Shown: positions 15,774-24,225 of the stretch, one piece after another | Numbering within the stretch: position 1 is the stretch's first letter | Layout of the letters: the number at the start of each line of letters is the position of its first letter | Origin: Lachnospiraceae bacterium UBA7027 | GTDB taxonomy: Bacteria > Bacillota > Clostridia > Lachnospirales > Lachnospiraceae | DNA: 63,430 nucleotides | NCBI GenBank assembly: GCA_002494135.1 | Contig: DLBG01000023.1 | Location: forward strand, 1-63,430 | Reading direction: 5' to 3' | Program-made: the position numbers and the translations under genes | The notes under the pieces: generated by a model | What the model saw: the letters and a program-made list of their open reading frames with translations, nothing else | Database searches by the model: none | Told to the model about the DNA's origin: nothing

Positions 15774-16964
15774 ATGGAAAAGCGTTTATTTACATCTGAA
15801 TCCGTTACGGAAGGACATCCCGACAAAGTCTGCGATGCCATTTCCGACGCTATACTGGATGCCTGCATTGAGCAGGACCCCTTAAGCCGGGTGGCATGCG
15901 AAACCTGTTGCTGCACCGGTTTTGTTCTGGTTACCGGAGAAATTACCACCCGGGCCAGACTGGATATTCCGACAATTGTGCGAAATACCGTAAATGAAAT
16001 CGGATATAATCGCGGTAAAATCGGTTTTGACTCCGATACCTGTGCGGTCTTTGTAGCACTTGACCAGCAGTCCGCGGATATTGCCATGGGCGTGGACCGG
16101 GCACTGGAAGCGAAAGAGAACAAAATGAGCGATGATGAAATCGAAGCCATCGGTGCGGGCGATCAGGGAATGATGTTCGGTTTTGCAACGGACGAAACGG
16201 AAGAACTGATGCCTTATCCCATCAGCCTTGCCCACAAACTTGCCAGAAAGCTTTCGGAAGTTCGAAAGGACGGCACGCTGTCATATTTAAGACCGGACGG
16301 CAAGACACAGGTTTCCGTGGAATATGACGAGCAGGGAAGACCGGTGCGCCTCGAGGCGGTCGTTTTATCCACACAGCATGATCCGAACGTAACGCAGGAA
16401 CAAATTCACGAAGATATAAAGAAGTATGTATTTGATCCGGTTCTTCCGAAGGAACTCCTGGATGAAAATACCAAATATTTTATCAATCCCACGGGACGCT
16501 TCGTTATCGGCGGACCTCACGGTGATGCCGGGCTGACGGGACGTAAAATTATTGTGGATACCTACGGCGGATACGCCCGTCACGGCGGCGGTGCGTTCTC
16601 CGGAAAGGACTGCACCAAAGTGGACAGAAGTGCCGCTTATGCCGCAAGATACGTAGCCAAGAATATTGTTGCCGCAGGTCTTGCAAAGAAGTGTGAGATT
16701 CAGCTTTCTTACGCAATTGGCGTTGCACAGCCCACTTCCATTATGGTAGACACTTTCGGTACGGGCCTTGTAAGCGATGAAAACCTGGTGGATATTATCC
16801 GCAAACATTTTGATCTGCGCCCTGCCGGAATTATCCGTATGCTTGATTTAAGACGTCCTATTTACAGACAGACGGCTGCATACGGACACTTCGGAAGAAA
16901 CGATCTCGATCTTCCCTGGGAGAAAACAGATAAGGCAGAAGTACTGAAACAATATATAAAGTAA
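15774..16964 (+). CDS. metK: S-adenosylmethionine synthase
   Basis: Makes S-adenosylmethionine from methionine and ATP in the cytosol. The 396-residue protein shows LFTSESVTEGHPDKVCD at the N-terminus (Mg/ATP site), the signature GAGDQGMMFGFA, and the phosphate-binding loop GGAFSGKDCTKVDRS. The C-terminal part has YAIGVAQPTSIMVDTFGT. Length and domain order are normal. The ATG has Shine-Dalgarno GGAGGG. No SAM-I riboswitch can be fitted into the 73-bp gap to murA, so regulation is not the usual SAM-responsive leader, at least here. Confidence 0.97.
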   Translation: MEKRLFTSESVTEGHPDKVCDAISDAILDACIEQDPLSRVACETCCCTGFVLVTGEITTRARLDIPTIVRNTVNEIGYNRGKIGFDSDTCAVFVALDQQSADIAMGVDRALEAKENKMSDDEIEAIGAGDQGMMFGFATDETEELMPYPISLAHKLARKLSEVRKDGTLSYLRPDGKTQVSVEYDEQGRPVRLEAVVLSTQHDPNVTQEQIHEDIKKYVFDPVLPKELLDENTKYFINPTGRFVIGGPHGDAGLTGRKIIVDTYGGYARHGGGAFSGKDCTKVDRSAAYAARYVAKNIVAAGLAKKCEIQLSYAIGVAQPTSIMVDTFGTGLVSDENLVDIIRKHFDLRPAGIIRMLDLRRPIYRQTAAYGHFGRNDLDLPWEKTDKAEVLKQYIK

Positions 16965-16975
16965 TCAAAGTACGG

Positions 16976-18796
16976 ATGAATAATCTTAAGAAAAGATCCT
17001 CATTGCAAACAGTGGCATGGAGAATCATTCAGGTTTCCCTGGTTGTCCTTACAATTCTCGGAATTGTAAAGTCGGTTTTTGTGAGTCTTGATATTGACGA
17101 ATCCTATGCAATCGCACAAGCTTATCGCCTGGTTACAGGCGATAAGCTAATTTTTGATATGTGGGAACCTCATCAGTTTTCGGCATTTCTGCCGGCACTG
17201 TTTTTATTACCCTTTTATAAATTAAGCGGGGGCATGGAGTATTCCGTTATATTTCTCAGGATTGCAGGAATTCTTCTTCATGCACTTGCCGGAGCATACC
17301 TTTATCTTGTTGCAAAAAAAGAAGCGGGAAAAAGTGCGGCGTTTCTTCTTTTGATTCTGCACTTAAACTTTCTTCCCAAGTGGGTAAGTATGCCGGAATT
17401 TGAGCTGATACACTACTGGTGCATGCTTTTGATTTTCCTGCTTTTATTATCCTTTGAACAAGACGGGAAGGCCTACAGGCCCGTTCTTGCGGGTGTTCTG
17501 TATGTGATTTCCGGAATGTGTTATCCCACAATGGTAATTCTTTTCCCCGTATACTTTCTGGGACTTTTACTATCCAAACGAAAATACGGTGCGGCACTGT
17601 TTGCCGTATCGGCAGCGGTTCCTTCCGCTTTGTTCCTTCTTGGCTGTTTTTCTTTTACAGGAGGGGACAGGTTTACCCGGTATATCTCTTACATTCTCTC
17701 CGACCCTTCCCATGCATCCGCAGGCGGTGCGGCAAAATGGGCAAATTTTGCTTCGGAATTCGGAACCATCGGCATCAATAACGGAACGGCCCTTGCCGTT
17801 GCGATTCTTTTTACCGCGGTCATTCTTACGGGGAGGGGAATCATAAACAAACGCAGAAAAGCCGTAAGTGCGGGCAAAAAACAGATAGCGGTCAATATAC
17901 TGATTATGCTTCTTGCGGGCTGCTCGTTCTTCTTATGCATTCGAACGGTATGGGGATATCTTTTGGGAGACGAGAATCAGTTTACCGTCATGTCACGATA
18001 CATTCCGATGGCGGTTTTATGTTTCGTTCTGGCACTTCTGACTTACAAAAAGAATCGTGCAAAGTTTTGGTACGGCATTCTTCCCGGAATTCTTTCTTTC
18101 CCGGCGGCATTGCTTCTTTCCAACATGGGCGTGAACATTGCCTGTACGAAGCTGTTTTTTGCGGTTATTTCGGGGGTATTTGTGCTGCAGAATGCCGGAA
18201 CGTTTGGTTTGGATAAAGACGCGCAGGACAAAGATGAGCCGGAACGTCACGCCGTTACGGAAGGTGGGATTTTTGCACAACTGGCCCTTGCCGGTTTCCT
18301 TGTGTGCTTCTTCCTTTGCAGAATTCTTTTGATTCGCGTCACGGGCTGCCTGCCTGTAACGATTAAAACCCCCGTGGTGCGTATCGAAAACGGTCCCGCG
18401 GCAGGTGTTCTGGTGGCGGAAAAACCGGGATCGGACTGGAATGATTCATACAGGGAATTAAGCACACTGATTCCCCGGGATGCCAATGTTTTATATGTGG
18501 GAAGGGAACAGTTATTCTATGCCTGCTTCTGCAATCGGACGATGACACCGTCCGTGCAGGGGACAACGGTATATGATGAACTATATGATACGTATTACAG
18601 GGAGTTTCCGGAGAAAACACCTCAGATTGTGGTTTTTGACGAATCCCTGTATGACAATCCCGTTTATGCCAACTATGTCGGTAACGGCGATATCAAAGGA
18701 GATTATATCAAAGAGTGGGTTTCGAAAAACTTCGTCGTAAAGGAAACGAGAGATGTCGGTATTTACCGGATCGTATACCTTGACGGAAAACGTTAA
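16976..18796 (+). CDS. Polytopic GT-C-like membrane protein
   Basis: A 606-residue protein with about 11-12 predicted transmembrane segments in the first 460 residues and a soluble C-terminal domain (about 465-606). The first outside loop has SLDIDESYAIAQAYRL, an acidic motif placed like the DxE/DE catalytic pair of GT-C glycosyltransferases (PMT, ArnT, YkcB-like), followed by MWEPHQFSAFLPALF. Such enzymes use polyprenyl-phosphate sugars as donors. I cannot name donor or acceptor. It lies 11 bp after metK and has no clear Shine-Dalgarno, so it is probably cotranscribed. The GT-C call is inference from topology plus the motif. Confidence 0.72.
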   Translation: MNNLKKRSSLQTVAWRIIQVSLVVLTILGIVKSVFVSLDIDESYAIAQAYRLVTGDKLIFDMWEPHQFSAFLPALFLLPFYKLSGGMEYSVIFLRIAGILLHALAGAYLYLVAKKEAGKSAAFLLLILHLNFLPKWVSMPEFELIHYWCMLLIFLLLLSFEQDGKAYRPVLAGVLYVISGMCYPTMVILFPVYFLGLLLSKRKYGAALFAVSAAVPSALFLLGCFSFTGGDRFTRYISYILSDPSHASAGGAAKWANFASEFGTIGINNGTALAVAILFTAVILTGRGIINKRRKAVSAGKKQIAVNILIMLLAGCSFFLCIRTVWGYLLGDENQFTVMSRYIPMAVLCFVLALLTYKKNRAKFWYGILPGILSFPAALLLSNMGVNIACTKLFFAVISGVFVLQNAGTFGLDKDAQDKDEPERHAVTEGGIFAQLALAGFLVCFFLCRILLIRVTGCLPVTIKTPVVRIENGPAAGVLVAEKPGSDWNDSYRELSTLIPRDANVLYVGREQLFYACFCNRTMTPSVQGTTVYDELYDTYYREFPEKTPQIVVFDESLYDNPVYANYVGNGDIKGDYIKEWVSKNFVVKETRDVGIYRIVYLDGKR

Positions 18797-18811
18797 CAAA
18801 CCACGGAAGCC

Positions 18812-18840
18812 TTGAATTATGTGCATTTTTGAGATAAAAT
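18812..18840 (+). promoter_or_regulatory. Promoter of the ireB operon
   Basis: TTGAAT (18812-18817), 17-bp spacer, TAAAAT (18835-18840), in the 84-bp gap before ireB. It probably drives ireB-ruvX and following genes. Confidence 0.78.
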
Positions 18841-18880
18841 TAGCTTGTATTATTATGTCAAAAAAACGGAGGGAAACAAT

Positions 18881-19147
18881 ATGTCAGTTGTAAGTTCCGA
18901 TACTCAGTTTTTCAGTGTGGAGAAGGACTCCAGAGACAGGGTAAAATTAATCCTTGCAGACGTGTACCAGTCCCTGAAGGAAAAAGGATATAATCCCGTC
19001 AACCAGATTGTGGGCTACATTATGTCCGGAGACCCCACTTACATTACCAGCCATAATAACGCAAGAAGTCTGATTATGAAGGCAGAACGCGACGAACTTG
19101 TGGAAGAGATGTTAATCGCGTATATCGACGCAAACGGATGGAATTAG
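18881..19147 (+). CDS. ireB: IreB family regulatory phosphoprotein (UPF0297)
   Basis: An 88-residue protein of the IreB/YrzL family. In Enterococcus faecalis IreB is phosphorylated by the Ser/Thr kinase IreK near its N-terminus and negatively affects cephalosporin resistance. Here the conserved core NPVNQIVGYIMSGDPTYITSHN is split over about 43-64, and the tail has LVEEMLIAYI. Thr8 in SSDTQFF aligns with the phosphorylated Thr region of the enterococcal protein (inference). The in-frame ATG upstream (18845) is rejected because GGAGGG (18868-18873) fits 18881. It is followed after 1 bp by ruvX, as in Bacillus (yrzL-yrrK). Confidence 0.95.
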   Translation: MSVVSSDTQFFSVEKDSRDRVKLILADVYQSLKEKGYNPVNQIVGYIMSGDPTYITSHNNARSLIMKAERDELVEEMLIAYIDANGWN

Positions 19148-19148
19148 T

Positions 19149-19580
19149 ATGAGAATTCTCGGCCTTGATTTCGGTTCCAAAACCGTGGGCGTAGCCGTGT
19201 CGGACCCGACGGGTCTTATTGCTTCGGGAGTGGAAATTATCCGAAGGGATCGCGAGGATAAACTGCGCAAAACGTATGCAAGAATCGAAGAACTGATTCT
19301 GGAATACAAAGTCGATTTCATCGTGTTGGGCTGCCCCCTTAATATGGACGATTCCGAGGGAGACAGGGTTCGAAAAACCTATGCCTTTAAGGAAGCGCTG
19401 GAGAGGCGTACGGGACTGAAAGTGGAGCTGATGGATGAACGCTTAAGCACCGTGGAGGCGGACGAGCTGATGAACGAAGCCGGAATAGCGGGCAAAGACA
19501 GGAAAAAATACGTGGATAAAATCGCCGCGACTTTTATTCTCCAGTGGTATCTGGATGAACACAGAGCGAAAGGACAGTAA
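19149..19580 (+). CDS. ruvX: Holliday junction resolvase-like RNase (YqgF/RuvX)
   Basis: A 143-residue RNase H-fold protein. The first strand IRILGLDFGSKTVGVAVSD holds the first catalytic Asp, LGCPLNMDDSEG the second block, and ELMDERLSTVEADELM the conserved ER/DE block. The family (YqgF, YrrK) is essential in many bacteria and is tied to 16S rRNA 5'-end processing; resolvase activity was proposed from the fold. Order ireB-ruvX-DUF1292 is strongly conserved in Firmicutes. It starts 1 bp after ireB with a Shine-Dalgarno-like GGATGGA in the end of ireB. Confidence 0.94.
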   Translation: MRILGLDFGSKTVGVAVSDPTGLIASGVEIIRRDREDKLRKTYARIEELILEYKVDFIVLGCPLNMDDSEGDRVRKTYAFKEALERRTGLKVELMDERLSTVEADELMNEAGIAGKDRKKYVDKIAATFILQWYLDEHRAKGQ

Positions 19581-19583
19581 CGC

Positions 19584-19838
19584 ATGGAAAAAATCAAATT
19601 CACCGGAGAAGATGAAGAAGTCATTGAATTCTATGTTTTGGAACAGACCACGGTCGGCGGAATCAATTACATTCTCGTGACCGACAGTGAAGGGGATGAC
19701 GGCGAAGCCCTGATTTTAAAAGACATGTCGGAAAATGCCGATGAAGAAGCCGTTTACGACATCGTTTCCGACGAAGAAGAATTGGAGAGTCTTGCAAAGA
19801 TTTTCGAGAATCTATTGGAAGACGTGGAATTGAAATAA
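19584..19838 (+). CDS. DUF1292 family protein (YrzB-like)
   Basis: An 84-residue very acidic protein. The pattern EVIEFYVLEQTTVGGINYILVTDSE, broken at the loop, followed by ALILKDMSE and ending in FENLLEDVEL fits DUF1292, typified by Bacillus YrzB. Function is unknown. The position directly after ruvX is the conserved one. Its stop codon overlaps the RNase J start by 1 bp, so translation is probably coupled. Confidence 0.88.
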   Translation: MEKIKFTGEDEEVIEFYVLEQTTVGGINYILVTDSEGDDGEALILKDMSENADEEAVYDIVSDEEELESLAKIFENLLEDVELK

Positions 19839-21505
19839 TGGAACCTGAAGAAAACAGAGAAAGAATAAAAATCATTCCGCTGGGCGGACTCGAACAGATC
19901 GGAATGAATATCACCGCTTTTGAATACAAAGACGAAATCATCGTAGTGGATTGCGGGTTAAGCTTCCCGACGGACGACATGCTCGGAATCGATCTGGTAA
20001 TCCCCGATGTGACATATCTGAAAGAGAATAAGGACAAGCTGAAAGGCTTTTTTATCACGCACGGACATGAAGATCATATCGGTGCGTTGCCCTATGTTTT
20101 AAGGGAAGTAAATGCGCCGATTTTTGCGACAACCCTTACCATGGGCTTAATAGAGCATAAATTAAAAGAGCATAAACTCGACATCAATACGGACCGCGTC
20201 ATCGTGGATTTCGGATGCGTGGTTAAAGTCGGAACCCTGTCCGTGGAGTTTATCAAAACAAACCATTCCATCGTGGATGCGGCAGCACTTGCCATTTATT
20301 CCCCGGCGGGAGTGATTGTGCATACGGGCGATTTTAAGGTGGATTACACCCCTGTATACGGCGATGCCATCGATCTGCAGCGATTCGCGGAACTCGGCAA
20401 GAAAGGTGTGCTTGCCTTAATGTGCGATTCCACCAATGCGGAACGTCCCGGCTTCACGGCATCGGAGAAAACACTCGGCAAAACATTTGATACGATTTTC
20501 CATGAACATGAAAACCGACGGATTATCGTAGCTACCTTTGCATCCAACGTCGACCGTGTACAGCAGATTATCAATACCGCACATTCCTACGGAAGAAAGG
20601 TAGTTGTGGAAGGACGCAGCATGGTCAACATTATCCAGACCGCCGTGGAATTAAACCGCCTTTCCATACCGGAGAATACATTAATCGACATCGACGAACT
20701 GAACAATTATCCCGATGAGAAAACCGTTATTATCACCACGGGTTCCCAGGGCGAGAGCATGGCCGCATTGAGCCGTATGGCCGGCGGCGTTCACAAGAAG
20801 ATTAAAATATCTCCCATGGATACCATTATCTTTTCCTCGCATCCGATTCCCGGAAACGAGAAAGCGGTAACGAAGGTGATTAATGATCTTTTGATCAAGG
20901 GTGCCGAAGTAATCTTCCAGGATGCCCATGTTTCGGGCCATGCCTGCAGGGAAGAGATTAAACTGATATACACACTGACCCAGCCGAAATATGCGATTCC
21001 GGTTCACGGAGAATACAAGCATTTAAAGGCGCAGGAAGAGATTGCGAAAGAACTCGGAATGACATCAGACCGGATTATGGTTCTGCGTTCCGGTAATGTT
21101 CTTGAAATCGGTGAGGACGGAGCCGATATTACGGGTGACGTATCCTGCGGAGCCCTCTATGTCGACGGACTCGGAGTTGGGGACGTGGGAACGACGGTTA
21201 TGCGGGAGCGTCAGAATCTGGCAGAGGACGGTATTGTTATTGTTACACTGGTTATCGACAGTTATACCGGAGAGTATCTTGCGGGCCCTACCATTACCAG
21301 CCGCGGGTTTATTTACATGAAAGAAGCGGAGGATCTTCTGGATGAGGCAACGATTCTTGCCGGTGAGAAATTAGAGAAACTGCGCGGACAGGGAGTAACG
21401 GAGTGGAATCGGTTAAAATCCGCTCTTCGCGACGTTCTCGGTGATTTTTTCCGGAAGAAAACAAAGAGGAATCCCATGATTGTTTCGGTCTTTGAAGAGG
21501 TATAA
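19838..21505 (+). CDS. rnj: Ribonuclease J
   Basis: A 555-residue metallo-beta-lactamase/beta-CASP ribonuclease with 5'-3' exo- and endonuclease activity on mRNA and rRNA in Firmicutes. The metal motif is FITHGHEDHIGAL (about 70-82). The first beta-lactamase segment is VDCGLSFPTDDMLGID. The beta-CASP segment has CDSTNAERPG and IIVATFASNVDRVQQI. The C-terminal motifs are SSHPIPGNEKAV, VSGHACREEIKL and IPVHGEYKHL. The ATG overlaps the previous stop by 1 bp and has no strong Shine-Dalgarno, so expression likely depends on coupling. A second RNase J paralog, common in Firmicutes, is not in the window. Confidence 0.95.
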   Translation: MEPEENRERIKIIPLGGLEQIGMNITAFEYKDEIIVVDCGLSFPTDDMLGIDLVIPDVTYLKENKDKLKGFFITHGHEDHIGALPYVLREVNAPIFATTLTMGLIEHKLKEHKLDINTDRVIVDFGCVVKVGTLSVEFIKTNHSIVDAAALAIYSPAGVIVHTGDFKVDYTPVYGDAIDLQRFAELGKKGVLALMCDSTNAERPGFTASEKTLGKTFDTIFHEHENRRIIVATFASNVDRVQQIINTAHSYGRKVVVEGRSMVNIIQTAVELNRLSIPENTLIDIDELNNYPDEKTVIITTGSQGESMAALSRMAGGVHKKIKISPMDTIIFSSHPIPGNEKAVTKVINDLLIKGAEVIFQDAHVSGHACREEIKLIYTLTQPKYAIPVHGEYKHLKAQEEIAKELGMTSDRIMVLRSGNVLEIGEDGADITGDVSCGALYVDGLGVGDVGTTVMRERQNLAEDGIVIVTLVIDSYTGEYLAGPTITSRGFIYMKEAEDLLDEATILAGEKLEKLRGQGVTEWNRLKSALRDVLGDFFRKKTKRNPMIVSVFEEV

Positions 21506-21507
21506 GA

Positions 21508-21834
21508 ATGCTGGGTTTTGAAAAGGAAATCGAAGATTTTACGCAGACTGTGTGTGATACGCCGATTTACAAAAACTACATCGAAAAAAAGAATACGCTG
21601 AAGCTGGACGAAGATTTGTGGAATAAAGTAAGCGAGTACCGTAAACGCAAATTCGAGATGCAGGCGCTTCTTTCCGGAGATGAAATGTTTGACCGGACGG
21701 AAGCATTCAACAATGAATACGAATGGCTGTTGTCGGACGTGCGGGTGTCGGAATATCTGGATGCGGAACTGGCTGTATGCAGGCTTCTGCAGAAAATCAG
21801 CACCAGTCTGATTATGGCGTTGGATTTTGAATAA
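21508..21834 (+). CDS. YlbF family regulator
   Basis: A 108-residue helical protein resembling the YlbF/YmcA (Com_YlbF) family. It has the N-terminal LGFEKEIEDFTQTVCDTPIY, the central RKRKFEMQALLSGDEM and a C-terminal LLQKISTSLIM helix. In Bacillus, YlbF with YmcA and YaaT forms a complex that supports RNase Y-dependent mRNA processing. Lying directly behind RNase J, a link to RNA processing is plausible. It starts 2 bp after rnj. Confidence 0.82.
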   Translation: MLGFEKEIEDFTQTVCDTPIYKNYIEKKNTLKLDEDLWNKVSEYRKRKFEMQALLSGDEMFDRTEAFNNEYEWLLSDVRVSEYLDAELAVCRLLQKISTSLIMALDFE

Positions 21835-21848
21835 AAAGAGGTGTGAAG

Positions 21849-22340
21849 TTGAAAAAAATACTGATTAAAGCAGGAACCATTCTTGTCAAGGTTGCCGTTA
21901 TGATGGCAGCAGCCTTCTTCCTGTATAAGTTTTCTTTATTTGCATATAATTACGGATACCGGATTTTCGCAGAAACTCCCGTGGACAGAGAACCCGGAAT
22001 CGACGTCAACGTCGCTATCGTGGAAGGCAAAACCGTCAAGCAGATCGGTAAGCTTCTCGAGGAAAAAGGTCTGATTCGTGACGGCAGACTGTTTGTTTTA
22101 CAGGAAACTTTCAGTGAGTATTCCGGGAAACTGAATCCGGGGGTATATACGCTCAATACGTCACAGACGCCTTACGAAATGATGGCGATTATGGCGGAAG
22201 AACAGCAGCAGACAATTAACGTAAATGACAATTCCAAAGAAGGTGAGGACCAGACGGAGGAAGACACAAAGAACCCGGAAAATGATGAAGACAACCCCGG
22301 AAAAACAGCGGAGGATGAGAAGGGAGCCGGAGGGGAATAA
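21849..22340 (+). CDS. MltG-like membrane protein without catalytic domain
   Basis: A 163-residue protein. A transmembrane segment (about 8-30) is followed by a small domain (about 50-115) with VNVAIVEGKTVKQIGKLLEE, GLIRDGRLF and LNPGVYTLNTSQTPYEMMAIMA. That is the LysM-like N-terminal subdomain of YceG/MltG endolytic transglycosylases. The tail is acidic and low-complexity. The catalytic half of MltG is absent, and no continuing frame follows. It sits where Bacillus has yrrL (mltG) before yrrM-yrrN. GTG 21843 is in frame, but AGAGG (21837-21841) is spaced best for TTG 21849. It may bind nascent glycan strands; activity is not expected. Confidence 0.72.
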   Translation: MKKILIKAGTILVKVAVMMAAAFFLYKFSLFAYNYGYRIFAETPVDREPGIDVNVAIVEGKTVKQIGKLLEEKGLIRDGRLFVLQETFSEYSGKLNPGVYTLNTSQTPYEMMAIMAEEQQQTINVNDNSKEGEDQTEEDTKNPENDEDNPGKTAEDEKGAGGE

Positions 22341-22343
22341 GCA

Positions 22344-23006
22344 TTGATCGAAAGCGAAAGACTGACGACTTTCATAAATTCCATGGATGAGGATCTGCCG
22401 CCTTTTCTGGCAAGGATTGAGGAACAGGCAATTGCGGATGAGGTGCCCATTATCCGAAAGGATATGCAGGGCTTTTTAAAGTTTTTAATCAAAACAAAGA
22501 AGCCGAAACGAATTCTGGAGGTCGGAACGGCAACCGGTTTCTCGGCACTTCTGATGGCAGAATACATGCCAAAGGGTGCTGCGATTACGACCATCGAAAA
22601 ATACGAAAAAAGGATTCCGATAGCGAAAGAGAATTTTAAAAAGGCAGGGAAAGAAGATACGGTTACCCTTATGGAAGGGGATGCGACCGATATTCTGCCC
22701 GCTCTTTCGGGGGAATATGATTTTATCTTTATGGATGCCGCGAAAGGGCAGTATCTGGGTTTTTTAAAAGATGCCGTCCGGCTTTTGTCGCCCGGAGGAA
22801 CACTGCTTACGGATAATGTTCTGCAGGACGGAGACATCATTGAATCCCGTTACGGGGTTTGCAGAAGAAATCGCACCATCCATGCAAGAATGCGGGAATA
22901 TTTATACGAACTGAAACACCATCCTCTTCTGGATACGGTAATTCTCACCGTGGGAGACGGAGCGGCGGTTTCGATAAAGAAAGAGACAGAAGATGAGAAA
23001 GCCTGA
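22344..23006 (+). CDS. trmR: tRNA 5-hydroxyuridine O-methyltransferase (TrmR-like)
   Basis: A 220-residue class I SAM-dependent O-methyltransferase of the COMT-like family 3. Motif I is RILEVGTATGFSALLMA. It also has ITTIEKYEKRI, the metal/catalytic strand YDFIFMDAAKGQY, and LLSPGGTLLTDNVLQDG. In Bacillus the neighbouring yrrM (TrmR) methylates 5-hydroxyuridine at tRNA position 34. Here the same order (MltG-like, methyltransferase, U32 peptidase) supports that role. The start is TTG behind GGAGGGG with an 8-nt spacer. It overlaps the next gene by 14 bp, so the two are coupled. Confidence 0.86.
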   Translation: MIESERLTTFINSMDEDLPPFLARIEEQAIADEVPIIRKDMQGFLKFLIKTKKPKRILEVGTATGFSALLMAEYMPKGAAITTIEKYEKRIPIAKENFKKAGKEDTVTLMEGDATDILPALSGEYDFIFMDAAKGQYLGFLKDAVRLLSPGGTLLTDNVLQDGDIIESRYGVCRRNRTIHARMREYLYELKHHPLLDTVILTVGDGAAVSIKKETEDEKA

Positions 23007-24222
23007 ATTACTGGTACCGGCCGGAAGTCTGGAAGTATTAAAAGTTGCGGTGACATACGGAGCCGACGCGGTTTATCTCGGTGGCGAGGCCTTTGGCTTA
23101 CGGGCTAAAGCAAAGAATTTTTCCCCGGACGAAATGAGACAGGGAATTGCTTTTGCACATGAGCGCGGAGTAAAGGTGTATGTAACCGCTAATATTTTTG
23201 CCCATAATTACGATTTGGAAGAAGCGGCCCGGTATTTCCGGGAACTGTCCGAAATCGGACCCGATGCGGTTTTAATATCCGATCCGGGAATGTTCCTTTT
23301 AGCGAAGGAAAATTGCCCGAATATCGAGATTCATATTTCCACGCAGGCAAACAATACCAATTACATGACGTACCGTTTCTGGTGGGAAATGGGTGCGAAA
23401 CGTGTGGTCTCCGCAAGAGAGCTGTCCCTTTCGGAACTGAAGGAAATCCGAGCCAACATTCCGGAAGAAATGGAAATCGAAAGTTTTATTCACGGAGCCA
23501 TGTGTATTTCCTACTCCGGGAGATGTCTTTTGTCGAACTATTTTACGGGTAGGGACGCAAACCGCGGAGAGTGTACACACCCGTGCCGGTGGAAGTATGC
23601 GGTGGCCGAAGAATCAAGACCGGGTGAATATCTTCCGATTGAGGAGAATGACCGGGGAACTTATATTTTTAACTCCAAGGATCTTTGCATGATAGAATAC
23701 CTTCCGGAGCTGATGGATGCAGGGATTGATTCTTTAAAAATCGAAGGCCGAATGAAAACGGCGTTGTATGTGGCAACCGTTGCACGTACCTATCGGAAGG
23801 CCATAGATGATTACTTAAAGGGCGAGGAAGTATATCGCTCGAATATGGACTGGTATCATTCGGAAATCCGCAAGTGTACCTATCGCGAATTCTCCACGGG
23901 TTTCTATTTCGGGAAACCAAACGAAGAAAATCAGATCTACGATGCAAATACCTATGTCAGCGAAGCGGTGTATCTCGGGTGCGTTGAAGAAATCGACGAA
24001 AGAGGATTTGCCCGGATTGAACAGAAAAATAAATTTCTGGTCGGCGATGATATCGAAATAATGAAACCGAACGGAGACAACATAACTACAAACGTAGTTG
24101 AAATATTCGGCGAAGACGGTTCCGCAAAACAAAGCGCACCGCATCCGCAGGAAAAACTGTATTTACACTTAAGCGTAATCCCCGAAGCGGGAGATTTACT
24201 CAGAGCATCGGAAAGGAAATAG
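22993..24222 (+). CDS. trhP: U32 family tRNA hydroxylation protein TrhP-like
   Basis: A 409-residue U32 'peptidase' family protein. It has PELLVPAGSLEVLKVAVTYG, the conserved Cys-rich stretch FIHGAMCISYSGRCLLSNY followed by GECTHPCRWKY (likely iron-sulfur ligands), and SLKIEGRMKTALYVA. Family members TrhP (Escherichia coli YegQ; Bacillus YrrN/YrrO) take part in prephenate-dependent hydroxylation of U34 in tRNA rather than proteolysis. The overlapping upstream methyltransferase would methylate the product. Bacillus has two tandem copies (yrrN, yrrO); here there is one full-length gene. Protease activity is not supported by known enzymology of this subgroup. Confidence 0.86.
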   Translation: MRKPELLVPAGSLEVLKVAVTYGADAVYLGGEAFGLRAKAKNFSPDEMRQGIAFAHERGVKVYVTANIFAHNYDLEEAARYFRELSEIGPDAVLISDPGMFLLAKENCPNIEIHISTQANNTNYMTYRFWWEMGAKRVVSARELSLSELKEIRANIPEEMEIESFIHGAMCISYSGRCLLSNYFTGRDANRGECTHPCRWKYAVAEESRPGEYLPIEENDRGTYIFNSKDLCMIEYLPELMDAGIDSLKIEGRMKTALYVATVARTYRKAIDDYLKGEEVYRSNMDWYHSEIRKCTYREFSTGFYFGKPNEENQIYDANTYVSEAVYLGCVEEIDERGFARIEQKNKFLVGDDIEIMKPNGDNITTNVVEIFGEDGSAKQSAPHPQEKLYLHLSVIPEAGDLLRASERK

Positions 24223-24225
24223 AAA

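Noticed and set aside
21843..22340. MltG-like gene as a frameshifted pseudogene
   Set aside because: No remains of the catalytic domain are found in any frame downstream; the methyltransferase begins 3 bp after the stop, so the short form looks like the intended gene.
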